Assembly: GCF_001746915.1 (NCBI RefSeq)
Contig: NZ_MJGC01000051.1
Location: forward strand, 1-64,000
Reading direction: 5' to 3'
DNA from: Desertifilum tharense IPPAS B-1220
GTDB lineage: Bacteria; Cyanobacteriota; Cyanobacteriia; Cyanobacteriales; Desertifilaceae
DNA: 64,000 bases
The notes under the pieces were generated by a model. The model worked only from the letters and a program-made list of their open reading frames with translations, searched no databases and was not told the origin of the DNA. Of this stretch, positions 36,463 through 44,492 are shown in pieces. The translations under genes were made by a program, and so were the position numbers. Position 1 is the stretch's first letter, and every line of letters starts with the position of its first letter.

Positions 36463-36692
36463 ACAGGAATTGTATTACATTTACTGGGCTTGTGCTGTCT
36501 AGTAAATGCTTGTCTCATCCCCATTGAGGGGAATCGACTCGCGCGGGGTGTCCATGTTGTTACTGAGTTTGTCGAAGTATCCCGCCGCCAAATCAGAGAT
36601 GATGACGGGGGTATTATAGCCCCCCGAACCCCCCATTTAGATAAATTGAAGATGGAGTGAGAACTTCACCCCATCTGCCCTCATTCGAGGAG

Positions 36693-37649
36693 TTAAGAGA
36701 CAGAAGTTGGAAGGTTTTGCTCTTCAGTTTTTTCGTCTAAAGAAAGAGCGATCGCACTTTCGACAATGGGTTGAGGACGACGGTGGAAGCGAATTCCAAT
36801 AAACACATCGTAAAGAAAACTCCAAAATTCTGTTTTTTCTAATAAGCCCAACGACTGGGGCGAACCCTTCTCATCTAATAAATGTTTGGTGGCTTCGTAG
36901 GCGGCTTGATACCGATACCAGGGAATGGAAGGCCACAGATGATGAATGAGGTGATAATTTTGCCCGCCAATCAATAGGTTTAGGATGCGGCTGGGGTAGA
37001 CTCTAGCATTCAACCAGCGATCGCGCTCCACAAAGGGACGATGGGGCAGATAATCAAAAAATAGCCCCAACGCCAGCCCCACCACACCCGCCGGGACAAA
37101 CCAAAAATTCATCACATAGCCCAAACACTGGTGCTGTATCGCAAACCAAACAATCGCAACGACAATTAAGCGGCTAAGAAACCATTCCAACAACTCATAC
37201 TTGCGCCACAGCCGCCGTTTAAAGAAGAAAATTTCGTGATAGAAAAATCGGGCATTAATCAACCACAAGGGACCCGCCGTTGAAACAAAGTGATCCGGAT
37301 CGTTTTCGGGATCGTTGACATTGGCGTGATGCTGCATATGAACCCGCGTAAACACCGGGAAAGCAAACCCCAGCATTAACGCGCTACCATGCCCCAGAAT
37401 GGCATTAATAATGCGGTTGCGATGGGCAGCATGATGAGAGGCATCATGAATGACTGTCCCGACCATATGGAGGGCGAGAACATTGCTGCAAAAACTCAAC
37501 CAGTCCGGCCAGTTCCAACAAAAATAACCCACTGTAGAGACAGAAACGAGGGTTACTGAAGTTAGAAACATCAGTACATTGGGGTTAACGTCACCGGATG
37601 GGGCTAAAAGCTCCTTCGGGACAGTCAGGGGCCTGTGCGCCTCCGACAT
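36693..37649 (-). CDS. crtR: Beta-carotene hydroxylase
   Basis: A 318-residue membrane di-iron hydroxylase of the fatty acid desaturase superfamily. Histidine boxes are HDASHHAAH, HMQHHANVNDPENDPDH and HLIHHLW. The start MSEAHRPLTVPKELLAP and the end region NLLIGGQNYHLIHHLWPSIP are typical of cyanobacterial CrtR, which hydroxylates beta-carotene to zeaxanthin (and deoxymyxol to myxol in some species). ATG 37649 has a GGAG ribosome site; the frame upstream to 37736 is not family-like. A TATACT element on the minus strand (about 37690) could be its -10. It is divergent from the COP23 gene. Confidence 0.93.
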   Translation of the reverse strand: MSEAHRPLTVPKELLAPSGDVNPNVLMFLTSVTLVSVSTVGYFCWNWPDWLSFCSNVLALHMVGTVIHDASHHAAHRNRIINAILGHGSALMLGFAFPVFTRVHMQHHANVNDPENDPDHFVSTAGPLWLINARFFYHEIFFFKRRLWRKYELLEWFLSRLIVVAIVWFAIQHQCLGYVMNFWFVPAGVVGLALGLFFDYLPHRPFVERDRWLNARVYPSRILNLLIGGQNYHLIHHLWPSIPWYRYQAAYEATKHLLDEKGSPQSLGLLEKTEFWSFLYDVFIGIRFHRRPQPIVESAIALSLDEKTEEQNLPTSVS

Positions 37650-37848
37650 CGTGCCACTACTCCTTATCTGATTACCAATCCTTGCGTAGTATAAGATACG
37701 GTTACTAATTAATAAAGTTTTGTGAAATAAACTCATTTTATTGGAGAACCGATCGGTTATTAAGCAGTCCCCTCTAAAGGCGATCGCAACCTTTTGGTCA
37801 GAAATGCTATCACAGAAAAATGTGAGTTTATGCCAAGGAAGCGGATTG

Positions 37849-38562
37849 ATGCAGAAATTCTTATCATTCCATCAAGTCACCCATTGGGGAAAACAGGCGA
37901 TGCGCTTATCGCTATTCAGCTTGCTGGCTAGCGCAACATGGATGCCGCCCAGTTCTGCGACCCCCTCCCAGGGTATAAAACAGCTAGAACCCGATTTACC
38001 AGAACTCGAACCCGCTTCTACCAATCCTGCGGATACCCCTCGGTTTACCTGCCAACTGGTGGATGGTTCCTACACCGTCATGTACGAACCCGACAGTCAA
38101 CCCGGCGCTTTCTATGCTTGGGCAAAACCCACCACTTTAGGAGGAGGATGGAGTGAAGAGAGACGCTGTAACGAGATTAGCCGCCGCTTAGAATTTTATC
38201 GCCCCGATGGTTTGCTGGAATTACAAACCGGGCTAGAGAATGGCTACGATATCGTCTGTGCAACCTCTGTACGCGATTCAGCTTGCCGGATCGTATTCAC
38301 CGTTCCACCCGGTCAAGACCCGCAACTCACCCGCGATCGCGTCTTTGAAAATTTAACCATAGCCGATCGCGGCGAATCAACCCAAGCAATTAACACCTTT
38401 GTAGATGGGGGACGTTCCTTCGATATCCTCGGTCAGCTTAACCGAGAACTCGGCATCGACTTATCCAACTTAGGACAAAATCCGCGATCGCGATCGTCCG
38501 CCATTAACCTCCGCCCCTTCCTCGATCCTGCTGATGGTGGTACGGGTAGAAGACTGCGTTGA
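37849..38562 (+). CDS. COP23 domain protein, exported
   Basis: A 237-residue protein. ATG 37849 follows an AGGAAGCGG ribosome site and gives a signal peptide with core MRLSLFSLLASATW. The COP23 domain spans about residues 65-170: FTCQLVDGSYTVMYEP, PGAFYAWAKP, RRCNEISRRLEFYR and YDIVCATSVRDSACRIVFTVPP, with four or so Cys that may form disulfides. COP23 (circadian oscillating polypeptide) is a cyanobacterial membrane-associated family of unknown action. The tail is Asn/Arg-rich. The stop codon abuts a repeat array. Confidence 0.82.
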   Translation: MQKFLSFHQVTHWGKQAMRLSLFSLLASATWMPPSSATPSQGIKQLEPDLPELEPASTNPADTPRFTCQLVDGSYTVMYEPDSQPGAFYAWAKPTTLGGGWSEERRCNEISRRLEFYRPDGLLELQTGLENGYDIVCATSVRDSACRIVFTVPPGQDPQLTRDRVFENLTIADRGESTQAINTFVDGGRSFDILGQLNRELGIDLSNLGQNPRSRSSAINLRPFLDPADGGTGRRLR

Positions 38563-38828
38563 AGTGCTGAGTGTAAAGTGCTGAGTGCTGAGTAAGTTCC
38601 GAGTTCCGAGTGGGAAAAGGGTGGGGGGATGGGGAGGTGGGGAGGTGGGGGGAATAGAGTGCTGAGTTAATAGTTACCAAGTTTTTCTATCTCTTCTTCC
38701 CCAACCCCTAACTCCCAACTCCCAATTCCCTTATTCCCCAACTCCCAACTCCCAACTCCCAATTCCCATCCCCCCATCCCCCCATCCCCCCATCCCCCCA
38801 TCCCCCCATCCCCCCATCCCCCCATCTC
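38562..38828. repeat. STRR arrays after the COP23 gene
   Basis: The array starts at the TGA of the COP23 gene with AGTGCTGAGTGTAAAGTGCT units, then GGGGAGGTGGGGAGG, AACTCCCAACTCCCAA and seven or so consecutive CCCCCAT units up to the next gene. No gene is seen. Confidence 0.85.
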
Positions 38829-39635
38829 CTAACTCCCCATCACGCCCTGTTCCAACATCCACTGAGTTAAACCGGGGAATAAGCGATAGGCTTCGGTGGC
38901 TACCATAATGGGGCCAACCACTTTCTCGTCAACCTTGAAGCGCACAACATCCCAAACGGCTTGAGCAATTTCTTCGGGTTGGCTGACGATGGGACCTTGT
39001 AATATCTCCTGCATCCGTTGACGACCTTTTTGGGTATCCGTTTCCGTTCCCTTAAATACCGCCCGTTCCAAGAAATCGCTATTAATAATCCCAGGATGAA
39101 CAATACCCACATGAATCGCTTTAGGGGTTAGTTCTAGGCGCAGGGTTTCCGTCATCCCCGTTATGGCATACTTGCTGGCACAATAAGCGGTCATATTCGG
39201 TAGCGGCATTTTGCCACCAAAGGAACCCACATTCACGATTGTCCCTTGTTGGCGTTCGAGGAAATGGGGCAGCAAAGCTTGAATGGTATAAACATAACCC
39301 CAAAAGTTGACATTCATAATTTGTTGCCAGTCTTCTAGGGAAGTATTGGCCATTTCTCCGGTTAGGCAAATTCCGGCATTATTTACTAAAACATCAATCT
39401 GGTCGTAAAAGCCTAAAGATTGCTCTACCAACTTTTGCACGGCTTCAATTTGGCTGACATCCGTGGGAATGGCTAAGGCTGATACGCCGATTTCTCGAAC
39501 CGCTTGTGCTACGCTTTCTAGTCGATCCGCCTGACGTGCTGCTAAAACGACGTTATAGCCCTTACGGGCAAACAATAAAGCAGTCGCCTTTCCGCTACCT
39601 TGAGATGCACCTGTAATTAAAACTGTTGGAGGCAT
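38829..39635 (-). CDS. Short-chain dehydrogenase/reductase
   Basis: A 268-residue classical SDR. The cofactor motif is TGASQGSGKATALLF, NNAGICL is the stabilising NAG motif, Ser lies in VNVGSFGGKMPLPN and the catalytic Tyr-Lys in AYCASKYAITG. It probably oxidises or reduces an alcohol/ketone with NADP(H); the substrate is unknown. It is divergent from the 2-oxoglutarate oxygenase gene. The stop lies at the edge of a C-rich repeat array. Confidence 0.88.
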   Translation of the reverse strand: MPPTVLITGASQGSGKATALLFARKGYNVVLAARQADRLESVAQAVREIGVSALAIPTDVSQIEAVQKLVEQSLGFYDQIDVLVNNAGICLTGEMANTSLEDWQQIMNVNFWGYVYTIQALLPHFLERQQGTIVNVGSFGGKMPLPNMTAYCASKYAITGMTETLRLELTPKAIHVGIVHPGIINSDFLERAVFKGTETDTQKGRQRMQEILQGPIVSQPEEIAQAVWDVVRFKVDEKVVGPIMVATEAYRLFPGLTQWMLEQGVMGS

Positions 39636-39719
39636 AACGCTTTCTCTGAACGACTCTAGCTATTGTGGCAAAGGCTGAGACTCTCAACCTGAGAAATTTG
39701 AGAAAAACTAACGGTTAAT

Positions 39720-40670
39720 ATGGCTCCACTCGCGTTTAACTCTACAATTCCCATTATTGATTTTGCGCCCTTTGCAACCGGGAACCCGGTCGCACAACGG
39801 GAGATTGCAGACCAGATTTCTCGCGCCTGTCGCGGGGTGGGTTTCTTTTATGTTTGCAATCACGGGATTCCCCAAGCTTTGGTTAACCAAGTGTTTGAGC
39901 AAATGCAGGCTTTATTTGCTCTTCCCTTAGAGAAAAAGAGTCAGTTAGCTTGGTCTGATGAGGTTAGCAATCGCGGTTATGTGGGGATAGAACGCGAACG
40001 TCTCGATCCCAGTCAGCCAGGGGATCTCAAAGAAGCATTTAATTTAGGCAAACAGGAAGCGGCGAGTCCATCAGCTTTAACTATGAATCGCTGGCCGGAT
40101 GATTTAGAAGGGTTTCAGCCGACTCTGTTAACGTTCTGGCAAGCTTGTGCTGAGGAGATGTTGAGGATTTTACAAGCTTTTGCGATCGCCCTAGATCTCC
40201 CCAAGGACTTTTTTACGCCCCTACATGACGAGTACGACAATACCCTCCGTTTGCTGCACTATCCCCCAATTGCTCAATTGCCCAAACCCGGACAAATTCG
40301 CGCCGGGGCGCATTCAGATTATGGGAGCTTAACGCTGTTATTTCAAGATGACATTGGCGGGCTAGAAGTGCAAACAGTGAGTGGGGAATGGGTAGCGGCG
40401 GTTCCCATTCCCGGAACCCTTTTAGTAAATCTTGGGGATTTAATGCAGCGCTGGACTAACGACGTTTTTCGCTCAACCCCCCATCGCGTCAGGGTTCCCC
40501 CCACTGAAAAACAAGGACAACATCGCTACTCAATCGCTTATTTTTGCCATCCTAACCCCAAAAGCGCGATCGCTTGTCTCCCCAGTTGTCACAGCGAACA
40601 ACACCCTCCCCAATACCCCTCCATCCTAGCCGGTGACTATCTCCTCAGTCGGCTGCAAGCCACTTACTGA
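39720..40670 (+). CDS. 2-oxoglutarate/Fe(II) oxygenase, isopenicillin N synthase family
   Basis: A 316-residue non-heme iron oxygenase. The N-terminal DIOX_N domain has IPIIDFAPFATGN and ACRGVGFFYVCNHGIP. Iron ligands are His and Asp in AGAHSDYGSLTLL and His in VFRSTPHRVRVP, and the 2-oxoglutarate-binding Arg-x-Ser is in HRYSIAYF. Cyanobacterial members are of unknown substrate. The TGA stop is the first triplet of a TGAGTGCTGAGTG repeat array. Confidence 0.88.
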   Translation: MAPLAFNSTIPIIDFAPFATGNPVAQREIADQISRACRGVGFFYVCNHGIPQALVNQVFEQMQALFALPLEKKSQLAWSDEVSNRGYVGIERERLDPSQPGDLKEAFNLGKQEAASPSALTMNRWPDDLEGFQPTLLTFWQACAEEMLRILQAFAIALDLPKDFFTPLHDEYDNTLRLLHYPPIAQLPKPGQIRAGAHSDYGSLTLLFQDDIGGLEVQTVSGEWVAAVPIPGTLLVNLGDLMQRWTNDVFRSTPHRVRVPPTEKQGQHRYSIAYFCHPNPKSAIACLPSCHSEQHPPQYPSILAGDYLLSRLQATY

Positions 40671-40793
40671 GTGCTGAGTGTAAAGTGCTGAGTGCTGAGT
40701 GGGGAACAGAGTGCTGAGTGTAAAGTGCTGAGTGCTGAGTGGGTTTCTGAGTGCTGAGTGTAAAGTGCTGAGTGCTGAGTGGGAGAAGAGGAT
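40668..40793. repeat. STRR array downstream of the oxygenase gene
   Basis: Units GAGTGCTGAGTGTAAAGTGC and GAGTGCTGAGTGGG repeat three times between the oxygenase stop and the stop of the four-helix-bundle gene. Confidence 0.85.
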
Positions 40794-41177
40794 TTAGCGG
40801 TTAGAGTCATCTCTTTTTTTCTCTATGGATGACCGTAAACCGCCAATGATTTTGGCGACTTCTTGAGATTGGGATAAAAGTTGGTTAAATTGATTTTGAT
40901 TAAGATAGCCAACATCTAAAGCGACATAAAGTTGAGAACGGACTTCGGCACAAGAAGATTTAGCAATGGAAAGAAATTGATGAAATTCGCCGGGTCTATT
41001 TCGCTCAAAGCCTTCAGCAATGTTAGACATGATGGAAACCGATGCTCGTTGCATTTGCCCCGTTAGCCCAAAGTCTCTAGAAAACTCGCCCTGGCGTGTG
41101 GCTTGATAAATCTCCTGGGTTAGCATCCGTGCTTTTTGCCAAGCAATCAAATCTTCAAATCGGTCTACTCTACTCAT
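40794..41177 (-). CDS. Four-helix-bundle protein (S23/IVP family)
   Basis: About 127 residues, all alpha-helical, matching the family first found in 23S rRNA intervening sequences. [39 protein letters not shown] and [20 protein letters not shown] are the diagnostic segments. Related proteins include the Avd accessory proteins of diversity-generating retroelements, but no reverse transcriptase is nearby. The start is placed at MSRVDRF. Repeat arrays of the same kind lie on both sides, so gene and repeats may have spread together. Confidence 0.85.
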   Translation of the reverse strand: MSRVDRFEDLIAWQKARMLTQEIYQATRQGEFSRDFGLTGQMQRASVSIMSNIAEGFERNRPGEFHQFLSIAKSSCAEVRSQLYVALDVGYLNQNQFNQLLSQSQEVAKIIGGLRSSIEKKRDDSNR

Positions 41178-41204
41178 CTGGCTTCCTCCCACAACTATTT
41201 CTTT

Positions 41205-41361
41205 TGTCTATCATTCTTTCTTCTAACTCAGCATTCAACCTTTAGCATTGTCTACTCTACTTTCTTTTATCTGTCATTCTTTCTTCTAACTCAGCACTCA
41301 GCACTTTACACTCAGCACTCTTTCCCCCACTCAGCACTCAGCACTTTACACTCAGCACTCA
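41205..41361. repeat. STRR array between the four-helix-bundle gene and the CIS locus
   Basis: CACTCAGCACTCAGCACTT and CTTTCTTCTAACTCAGCA units. The stop of the baseplate J gene (TGA at 41359-41361, minus strand) is formed by the first repeat unit. Confidence 0.85.
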
Positions 41362-43584
41362 GGAAAGGATGGAGATGACATGGCCAGAACGGAGGCGGTT
41401 ATCGGCCCAGGAACAGAGGAGGCCTTGGGGGCCGGGTTCGATAACGGGGTCTAGGGGGAGGGTGCGTACCCAGGTGGCGTTTTGTTTGCGGATCTCGAAG
41501 AGTTGAACGACGCCGAGATAGCGGACGCCGGGGGTTTGTTGGAAGAGGGTAACGATATCGCTGGGGTAGAGGGGACGACCGAAGGGCCAGCCTTTCCCGT
41601 CGGAACCTCCGGTGAGGGGGTTGAGGAAGCGGTAGAGGGCGACGCGGAGGTTAAAGAGGATTTCTTCTTGGGCTTGGGGGTTGTTATAGGCGGGTTCGAG
41701 GGCGACTTCGGTTTGGACGGAGACGCCGACGTAGTTGGGTTCGATGCATTTGACTTGGATACCGAGTAAGCGGCGTTCGTTGAGGTAAGCGAGGATTCGA
41801 TCTTGCAGTTGGGGGGTGAGGGCGAAGCGTTCGGGGTGGATGCCCATTCCCATTGCGATCGCATCTGTATTGGCTTGCGGCACAATTAATAAACGTACGG
41901 TTCCGGCTTCTTGGCGTTCTGTGGCACTAAGGCAGCGAGTTCGGGCTACTGCCCCCATTCCGGCTTGCAGGGCCAAGGCTTCAAAGTCTTCTGGGGTGAC
42001 AGCGCGATCGCGAGTCCGCAACATTGCCGGAACCCGCAGTACAGCGTCCTCCAACGATTCAGCATCCGCCCCATTACGCGCCGGCCAGTGGTTAATGACT
42101 CGCGCCACGTAGGGAATAGCAGACTTTGGGATAATTAGAGTCCCCCGCTGCACGTTTCCCCGGCGTCCTCCCCCCACCCGATACCCCACCATTCGCAGGG
42201 TAGAACCTCTGGGCGGAACGGCCCCATATTGGCGTTCTAGCTGCGGGCCCAGAGGGGTAGGGCCTAACGGTTGCAGGCTTCGGGAAGCGGAGGGTAACGC
42301 CTGGGTAGGGGTGATACCGTCTGTTCTGGGATAGCGTTCCCAGGTTTGTTGCACCAGTTGCGAGGGTTCGCGAATTAAAGGGCCGAATTGAATGATTCCC
42401 GTACGCGAATCTAAGGTATAGTGCAAATCTTCAGCGGTGGAACTGGCAAAATCTGAGACTTCTTGCCAAGCTTGCGGCAATCCTCCCGGCGGCGTCACAA
42501 TCAGATATTCGCCTTCCCGTCGGGGGAGGATGGGGAAGCCTTGCAATTGAAAACTTTGACCCGGCGTTCCGTCGCTTTCGCCTAAAAGTTCGTTTTGAAT
42601 TAAGCTACTTTGACTCGCCCCAACTGTTCCCCCCACAGAACGCACGGCGAGGCTAATAATGCGAGGAGAACTATTGTAACCGGGTTGGTTGGTTTGAGGA
42701 ATTGTATAAACGCAACGCAACCAGCGCCCTTGATAGGTGGTGAAATGGGCAACCGGCCAGCGGGTGGGCAGATGTAATAAGATATCGGAACCCTGTAAAG
42801 GGTTTCCCCCCTGTTGGGCAATTTCGCTAAAGCTAAACCCCTTCGTCCCATCATCGCTTTCTTGGATAAGAACGGGTTGCCAGGTGGTGCCATTCCAGGC
42901 TTCCCAACGGCGCGGCGGCGCATCGGGGTTAATGCCTGTGGGGGTAGCAGCCTCTCCTTTAAACGTAACCGCCAGGACGTTTCCCTCAATTTGTTCTTCT
43001 GGGTTAAAGACCAAATAGAAACAATTCCCCGGTTCGGGTTGTTCGTTAAATAGAGATAATTCTCTTCCCGTCCATTCTCCGTTAGACCGTTGCGTCCATA
43101 AACCCGTAATGCGATCGCGCAAAGCTTGCGGTTCGTTTTCCACCGTCTGGGCGGTCAAAAAATGCCGCAAACTGGGATGGCTGATGGTTAATGGCGCATC
43201 GGTACTAAAAACAATGGCTTCATCTGTCTGAGTCCGAAGCGTGGCCACTTCTACCCCCAAGGGAATCGTATAGGGTTCGGGTAAAGTGGTTGTCAAATAA
43301 AAGGTAATATCCGTTTGGGCTGGCGTAGGGGCTTGCAGGCGAACGCCCAATACTTCTAAAAAAGCAATATAGTTGCGTCGCGGTACCTGGTTAAACCGCA
43401 ACAACATTTGATCGGTTAACCAAGCAAATAACTCAATTAACGTGATTCCCGGATCGCTAGCGTTATAGTTCGTCCACTCCGGACAATAGCGGGGAATTCT
43501 CAAGATGCACTCATCAACTAAATCTTTGAAAGTGCGATCGTCTAAATTCGATTTCGGTAAGTTTGGTAAAAAGTCAAATTCCAT
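41359..43584 (-). CDS. Baseplate J/gp47-like protein of a contractile injection system
   Basis: A 741-residue putative baseplate assembly protein (Afp11-type). The start MEFDFLPNLPKSNLDDRTFKDLVDE and CPEWTNYNASDPGITLIELFAWLTDQML are diagnostic. The middle carries GRELSLFNEQPEPG and a beta-rich insertion. NVQRGTLIIPKSAIPYVARV and VTPEDFEALALQAG mark the baseplate J domain, and the C-terminus is IVTLFQQTPGVRYLGVVQLF. It would form wedges of the baseplate around the spike. It is the last gene of the locus seen here, and 400 bases of repeats separate it from the gp25 gene. Confidence 0.92.
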   Translation of the reverse strand: MEFDFLPNLPKSNLDDRTFKDLVDECILRIPRYCPEWTNYNASDPGITLIELFAWLTDQMLLRFNQVPRRNYIAFLEVLGVRLQAPTPAQTDITFYLTTTLPEPYTIPLGVEVATLRTQTDEAIVFSTDAPLTISHPSLRHFLTAQTVENEPQALRDRITGLWTQRSNGEWTGRELSLFNEQPEPGNCFYLVFNPEEQIEGNVLAVTFKGEAATPTGINPDAPPRRWEAWNGTTWQPVLIQESDDGTKGFSFSEIAQQGGNPLQGSDILLHLPTRWPVAHFTTYQGRWLRCVYTIPQTNQPGYNSSPRIISLAVRSVGGTVGASQSSLIQNELLGESDGTPGQSFQLQGFPILPRREGEYLIVTPPGGLPQAWQEVSDFASSTAEDLHYTLDSRTGIIQFGPLIREPSQLVQQTWERYPRTDGITPTQALPSASRSLQPLGPTPLGPQLERQYGAVPPRGSTLRMVGYRVGGGRRGNVQRGTLIIPKSAIPYVARVINHWPARNGADAESLEDAVLRVPAMLRTRDRAVTPEDFEALALQAGMGAVARTRCLSATERQEAGTVRLLIVPQANTDAIAMGMGIHPERFALTPQLQDRILAYLNERRLLGIQVKCIEPNYVGVSVQTEVALEPAYNNPQAQEEILFNLRVALYRFLNPLTGGSDGKGWPFGRPLYPSDIVTLFQQTPGVRYLGVVQLFEIRKQNATWVRTLPLDPVIEPGPQGLLCSWADNRLRSGHVISILS

Positions 43585-43585
43585 A

Positions 43586-43985
43586 GAAGAAGGGAGTTGG
43601 GAGTTGGGGGTTGGGGGTTGGAGAAGAAGGGAGTTGGGAATTAGGAGTTGGGGGTTGGGGAAGAAGGGAGTTGGGAGTTGGGGGTTAGGGAAGAAGGGAG
43701 TTGGGAATTAGGAGTTGGGGGTTAGGGAAGAAGAGGATGGGGGAAGAAGGGAGTTGGGAGTTGGAGGTTAGGGAAGAAGAGGATGGGGGAAGAAGGGAGT
43801 TGGGAGTTGGAGGTTAGGGAAGAAGAGATAGAAAAACTGGGTAACTATTAACTCAGCACTCCTTTCCCCCCACTCGGAACTCGGAACTCGGAACTCGGAA
43901 CTCGGAACTCCTTTCCCCCCACTTGGAACTCACTACTCGGAACTCGGAACTCCTTTCCCCCCATCCTTTTCCCCACTCAGCACTC
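43586..43985. repeat. Long STRR arrays inside the CIS locus
   Basis: About 400 bases of GGGAGTTGGGAGTTGGGGG, GGTTAGGGAAGAAGAGG and CTCGGAACTCGGAACTCGG-type units between the baseplate J and gp25 genes. This splits two genes that are usually adjacent in CIS operons. No gene is present. Confidence 0.88.
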
Positions 43986-43993
43986 ACTGTTGG

Positions 43994-44407
43994 CTAGGAA
44001 GAAAGATAGAAGGGATAAACTAGGCTGCGGGAGTTGTAGGAGTCTTTGGGGTGGTAGTCGATAATGATGTCTATGCGACCGCGTACTGGATCGGGATCGG
44101 TTTGAATGTTATCGAGAATAATACGCGGTTCCCACATTTCTAAGGCTTCGCGCACGTATAGGCGAATGAGGAGGAGGGTTTGCGTATTTAAAGGTGCAAA
44201 GGTGAGTTCAGAAAGGCGCGATCCAAAGGTGGGACGATAAACGCGTTCGCCGATTTCTGTGCGGAGGATAATCCAGATCGATTCTTCTATATTTTGAGTG
44301 TCCGAACTGAGTTGAATTCCACCTTGTACGTTAACTCGCGGAAAAAAAGCCCATCCCGTACCGAGATGAGTATGGTTTGGGTTGCCACGGTTCTGTTGCA
44401 TCGACAC
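43994..44407 (-). CDS. gp25/GPW-like baseplate wedge protein
   Basis: A 137-residue gp25-like lysozyme-related fold protein (Afp9-type). GTGWAFFPRVNVQGGIQLSSD, ESIWIILRTEIGERVYRPTFGSRL and LIRLYVREALEMWEPRI are typical; EIGER with the following RPTFGS is the family core (EPR-like segment). It connects baseplate and sheath in known systems. It is 85 bases downstream of the CHASE2 gene. Confidence 0.92.
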   Translation of the reverse strand: MSMQQNRGNPNHTHLGTGWAFFPRVNVQGGIQLSSDTQNIEESIWIILRTEIGERVYRPTFGSRLSELTFAPLNTQTLLLIRLYVREALEMWEPRIILDNIQTDPDPVRGRIDIIIDYHPKDSYNSRSLVYPFYLSS

Positions 44408-44492
44408 TCCCCCAGCCGAAGATCGATGCTACGCTAACAAACATATTGAGTGAGGCACTATTCGCCAAAGGTCGTAATGGGGAGACTAGGGC

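Larger units (their letters stand above)
35150..36640 (-). mobile_element. IS200/IS605-type TnpB-only element (copy 3)
   Basis: The right end begins at GTGACATCCTCCCCC, the same sequence as copy 1, with a hairpin at 35160-35189. The left end at 36551-36630 carries the stretch TCCATGTTGTTACTGAG also found in copy 1, then a C/G-rich hairpin. Interestingly, the left-end and right-end hairpins share the loop AAATCA(G/A)AGAT. The outer left limit is an estimate. There is no tnpA. Confidence 0.75.

Noticed and set aside
40794..41177. Diversity-generating retroelement around the four-helix-bundle gene
   Set aside because: No reverse transcriptase and no template/variable repeat pair is visible; the protein could be an Avd relative only by fold.
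41136..41378. Plus-strand 80-codon frame
   Set aside because: It is largely translated from repeat units (TQHS repeats).
43586..43985. Possible CRISPR array
   Set aside because: Units are 7-20 bases, contiguous, and without unique spacers of even length; no cas genes are present. They are STRR arrays.
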